From DATDCV01 sp036524155 (GTDB lineage: Bacteria > Verrucomicrobiota > Verrucomicrobiia > Limisphaerales > UBA8199), in NCBI GenBank assembly GCA_036524155.1, contig DATDCV010000027.1, positions 1-24,430 on the forward strand: a DNA stretch of 24,430 nt, in the 5' to 3' direction. Of this stretch, positions 22,170-24,430 are shown one piece after another. A model generated the notes under the pieces. That model did no database searches and was not told the DNA's origin. It saw only the letters and a program-made list of their open reading frames with translations. How positions within the stretch are numbered: the stretch's first letter is position 1; each line of letters starts with the position of its first letter. A program made the translations under genes and the position numbers.

Positions 22170-23729
22170 ATGAAGAATTTTGTAGCAAAAATCGTTAGTG
22201 CCCCGGCTCTCCGGCCATTATGGTCCGGCGTGGCGCTCCTCACCATAACCTGCGCGGCTCGCGGTCAGTTCTATGCGGTTACCGAGATTGGCGTGTTGGG
22301 TGGAACAAACTGTCTCGCCTACGGCATCAACAACCATGAACAGATTGTCGGCACGGCGCAGACGGGTATGGGCGCCTACCACGCGTTCATGTTTGAAGGC
22401 GGGCGCATGATGGACTTGGGGACGATGGGCGGCAGCAACAGTTGGGCTTTCGGAGTGAACGACAACGGCTGGATCGTCGGCGCGTCCGATATGGCGACCA
22501 CAAATCGGCATGGTTTCTTGTGTACCAATGCGTTGACGGGACTGGGTATGATGGATTTGGGTACCCTGGGAGGCAGCAACAGCGCGGCCTGGATGATTAA
22601 CATGCACGGCGAAATGGTCGGTTGGGCGACCATGACCAATGGCAGCCACCACGCGTTTTTCATGACAAATTCCATGGCGGGCGCCATGATGGACCTGGGC
22701 ACCGCCGGCGGCACGAACTCCGAAGCCTATTGTATCAACAGCAATCGGATGGTCGTTGGCTACGCCATGATGTCCGACGGGAGCCCGGAGCCGATCATGT
22801 CCACCAACGCGATGATGGGGAGCATGAGCATGATGACCATGGGCATGGGCGGCATGGGAGCCGCTGGCGGACAGGAGTGGTTTGTCAACGATATGGGCCA
22901 GACCGCAGGGCAGGCACAGATGTCCGGGGGAAACCACCACGCCTTTGTGACCGGCAGCGGGGGGATGATGGGCCGGATGGAAGTGGACCTTGGCACTTTG
23001 GGCGGGACCAACAGCGCCGCGTTCTGCATCAACAACGCGGGGACGGTTGTCGGCAGCGCCGACCTGAGCAACGGAGCCCGCCACGGGTTCATGGTTACGA
23101 ACGCTCTGGGCGGCATGCCCCGAATGACGGATCTCAACAGCCTGATTCCGGCCAACAGTGGCTGGGAGTTGATGGAAGCCCGCGGAATTAACGGGCACGG
23201 ACAAATCGTAGGGTGGGGTATGTATGCCGGGCACACCAATGCATTCCTGCTTACCCCTGTTTCCGCGCCAGTCATGATGGTGTCGGCTCCTTCGCCCGAA
23301 GTTGCCGGGCCGGGTGCCAACGTCACGTTGCGGATGCAGATGAGCGCCAGTGAACCGCTGACCTATCAATGGTTGCACGATGGAGCACCCATGTCTGGCG
23401 CAACGGCTGCCACACTGACTCTGACCGCCATGAACATGACCAACGCCGGCCGGTATTCTGTCACGGCGCGAAATGCGGTAGGCACGGTAGCCAACTCTTC
23501 GGCTGCGGTCGGCATGTTTAACATGAACCTGACTAACGGTTCGCCTCGCCTGACCGTCGCGGCGCCTGTGGGGACCGGCTTCCGCATCGATTCTTCTGAT
23601 GCGCCCGGGTCGGGCGCGGCATGGCAAACCATGACCAACTTCACCATGTTTGGCTCGGCAAACCATATAGGCGTCAACCCTCCCCAAGGCTCGCGCGCGC
23701 GCTTCTATCGCGCCGTGATGATGCCGTGA
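22170..23729 (+). CDS. Secreted HAF-repeat protein with Ig-like domain, Met-rich
   Basis: The 519-residue protein has a signal peptide (about 1-32, ending near CAARGQ). About six HAF-type repeats follow in residues 38-320, each with D-L-G-T-x-G-G-(S/T)-N-S, then I-N and V-G, then H-(A/G)-F. One repeat is degenerate (MGGMGAAGG onward). An Ig-like domain covers about 370-445 (SEPLTYQWLHDGAPMSGA, then NAGRYSVTARNAVG). The C-terminal piece ends in SRARFYRAVMMP, a form common in secreted Verrucomicrobiota proteins. About 50 of the 519 residues are Met, clustered as in MMGSMSMMTMGMGGMG, far above normal. It is probably extracellular or outer-surface; its function is unknown. There is no ribosome-binding site and no PEP-CTERM anchor. 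Confidence 0.9.
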   Translation: MKNFVAKIVSAPALRPLWSGVALLTITCAARGQFYAVTEIGVLGGTNCLAYGINNHEQIVGTAQTGMGAYHAFMFEGGRMMDLGTMGGSNSWAFGVNDNGWIVGASDMATTNRHGFLCTNALTGLGMMDLGTLGGSNSAAWMINMHGEMVGWATMTNGSHHAFFMTNSMAGAMMDLGTAGGTNSEAYCINSNRMVVGYAMMSDGSPEPIMSTNAMMGSMSMMTMGMGGMGAAGGQEWFVNDMGQTAGQAQMSGGNHHAFVTGSGGMMGRMEVDLGTLGGTNSAAFCINNAGTVVGSADLSNGARHGFMVTNALGGMPRMTDLNSLIPANSGWELMEARGINGHGQIVGWGMYAGHTNAFLLTPVSAPVMMVSAPSPEVAGPGANVTLRMQMSASEPLTYQWLHDGAPMSGATAATLTLTAMNMTNAGRYSVTARNAVGTVANSSAAVGMFNMNLTNGSPRLTVAAPVGTGFRIDSSDAPGSGAAWQTMTNFTMFGSANHIGVNPPQGSRARFYRAVMMP

Positions 23730-23743
23730 TGCTCGTTTTAATT

Positions 23744-23771
23744 CCGGCACGCTCTTCGACGAGCATGCCGG
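23744..23771. terminator. Hairpin between convergent genes, probable bidirectional terminator
   Basis: CCGGCACGCTC (23744-23754) pairs with GAGCATGCCGG (23761-23771) over 10 of 11 bases with a TTCGAC loop. It lies 15 bases after the HAF gene stop and faces the minus-strand CBM48 gene. An overlapping alternative pairing of ATGCTCGT (23729-23736) with ACGAGCAT (23759-23766) also exists. There is no clear T-run. Confidence 0.5.
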
Positions 23772-23841
23772 CACTCCGCTGTGTTCGTCACTGCGGCGGC
23801 GGCCAGGAACCACAAGGAATGGTGCCGCTCGTTCGCGGCCA

Positions 23842-24180
23842 TTAACTTACTGCGACCAGCGATACCTCTTCGTTGGCCTCGTTGCGGGTCACTCCTGTCG
23901 CGCGAGGATCCAGCCGCGGTTGCCCGTCGACCAGGAAGCGGTACTGGTGGTGGCCGTGCGTGAGCGACACCTGCAAAAACCACCAGCCATCGACGCGCTT
24001 TGTCATGGGTAGCGCCGTGGGATTCCAATGGTTGAAGTCACCGACGAGAAAAACCGCTTTCGCGCCCGGGGCAACGCAGTAGAAATTCGTCGGCTTGAAC
24101 ATATTCCGAGCCGAATACGGATTTCTCTCAATCGCTTCGTGTTTGGTATTTTGTCGCATACCCGTGTAAACCCAGTTCAA
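23842..24180 (-). CDS. Small glycogen-binding (CBM48/AMPK-type) protein
   Basis: The 112-residue protein is almost entirely one isoamylase-N/CBM48 domain. FYCVAPGAKAVFLVGDFNHW is followed by NPTALPMTKRVDGWWFLQV and YRFLVDGQPRLDP, giving the usual glucan-contact Trp and the Y-R-F-x-V-D-G motif. Free-standing domains of this type are thought to bind glycogen or regulate glycogen enzymes; no enzyme domain is attached. TTG 24180 is chosen as start because GGAGG lies 5 bases upstream (24190-24186). ATG 24159 is the alternative but has no such site. It is convergent with the HAF gene and ends in a weakly conserved tail (NEEVSLVAVS). Confidence 0.85.
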   Translation of the reverse strand: MNWVYTGMRQNTKHEAIERNPYSARNMFKPTNFYCVAPGAKAVFLVGDFNHWNPTALPMTKRVDGWWFLQVSLTHGHHQYRFLVDGQPRLDPRATGVTRNEANEEVSLVAVS

Positions 24181-24387
24181 TCTCGCCTCCGATCATTAGA
24201 GGAAGATTAAACGAACATTAAATCCGGATTCTCTCTCCCCAAGAGTCCAAAAGGTATCCGCTCAATCTTGGGTCGGAGCGCCGATTTTTAATCAGTTCTG
24301 TTCGGCATGAGGTCTGCCTACCGCAAGGCTAATTAGTAGGGCTGAATAAAGATTGTTATTTTTAAGCTTGTACTATAACCACCTCTT

Positions 24388-24430
24388 ATGCTGTACTCGC
24401 CCCATCGCAAACCAGGCGACCCAGTCTTTG
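24388..24430 (+). CDS. Possible start of a further gene at the right edge
   Basis: ATG 24388 opens a frame of 14 codons (MLYSPHRKPGDPVF) that runs off the window. No ribosome-binding site precedes it and the frame is too short to judge. The AT-rich 200 bases before it lie between divergent genes if this is real, and otherwise show no feature I can support. Confidence 0.2.
   Translation, partial: MLYSPHRKPGDPVF

Noticed and set aside
22218..23813. Very long minus-strand open frame (531 codons) across the HAF gene
   Set aside because: It is His/Arg/Gly-rich and antisense to a gene with a clear signal peptide, repeats and Ig domain; it is a shadow caused by GC-rich codons.
1..24430. CRISPR arrays
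   Set aside because: No regularly spaced direct repeats with unique spacers were seen. The GTCTAC cluster is too short and mixed in orientation.

Overview
The window joins two unlike pieces of a bacterial genome at a tRNA remnant at 13186-13232. The host is probably a member of the Verrucomicrobiota. This is inferred from the gene style: a secreted protein with HAF repeats, an Ig-like domain and an ARFYRAV-type C-terminal end, many GTG/TTG starts, weak Shine-Dalgarno sites and a GC-rich third codon position. No rRNA or other marker gene is present to prove it.

Left part, 1 to about 13232: the right-hand end of an integrated mobile element. The 47 bases at 13186-13232 are the 3' half of a tRNA-Val(GAC) gene (anticodon loop, variable loop, T-arm, acceptor strand, CCA) with no 5' half upstream. 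This is what a tyrosine-recombinase element leaves at its distal end. Next to it is a divergent control region: an excisionase-type HTH protein on the minus strand and a small protein with a probably leaderless mRNA and an operator-like palindrome on the plus strand. A minus-strand module then follows: an HTH/methyltransferase-like protein, an SF3 (P4/D5-type) replicative helicase, a Cys-rich small ORF that needs a frameshift, a small coiled-coil protein, a perfect 16-bp inverted repeat built from GTCTAC units, a DUF2779 protein (Cas4-like plus DnaQ-like nuclease), and a winged-helix protein. Further left is cargo: a DUF2971 protein, a pentapeptide-repeat/TIR protein, a LigD-type DNA ligase broken by an in-frame TGA, a possible uracil-DNA-glycosylase-like protein, a hypothetical protein and the start of a small membrane protein. 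No integrase, capsid or conjugation gene is visible. The other end, with the intact tRNA-Val, should lie to the left of the window. The layout suggests a satellite-like or integrative element carrying defence and DNA-repair cargo.

Right part, 13233-24430: ordinary chromosome. A tightly overlapping plus-strand operon encodes an OmpR-type response regulator, its sensor kinase, an RND membrane-fusion protein, an RraA-family protein, the RND pump and a TolC-type outer-membrane protein. Most junctions are 4-base or 11-base overlaps. Together these form a regulated tripartite efflux system, with an unexpected RraA-family gene inside it. The pump lacks two of the charged residues used for proton relay in AcrB. 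Downstream are a secreted HAF-repeat protein with about 10% methionine and, on the minus strand, a small glycogen-binding (CBM48-like) protein.
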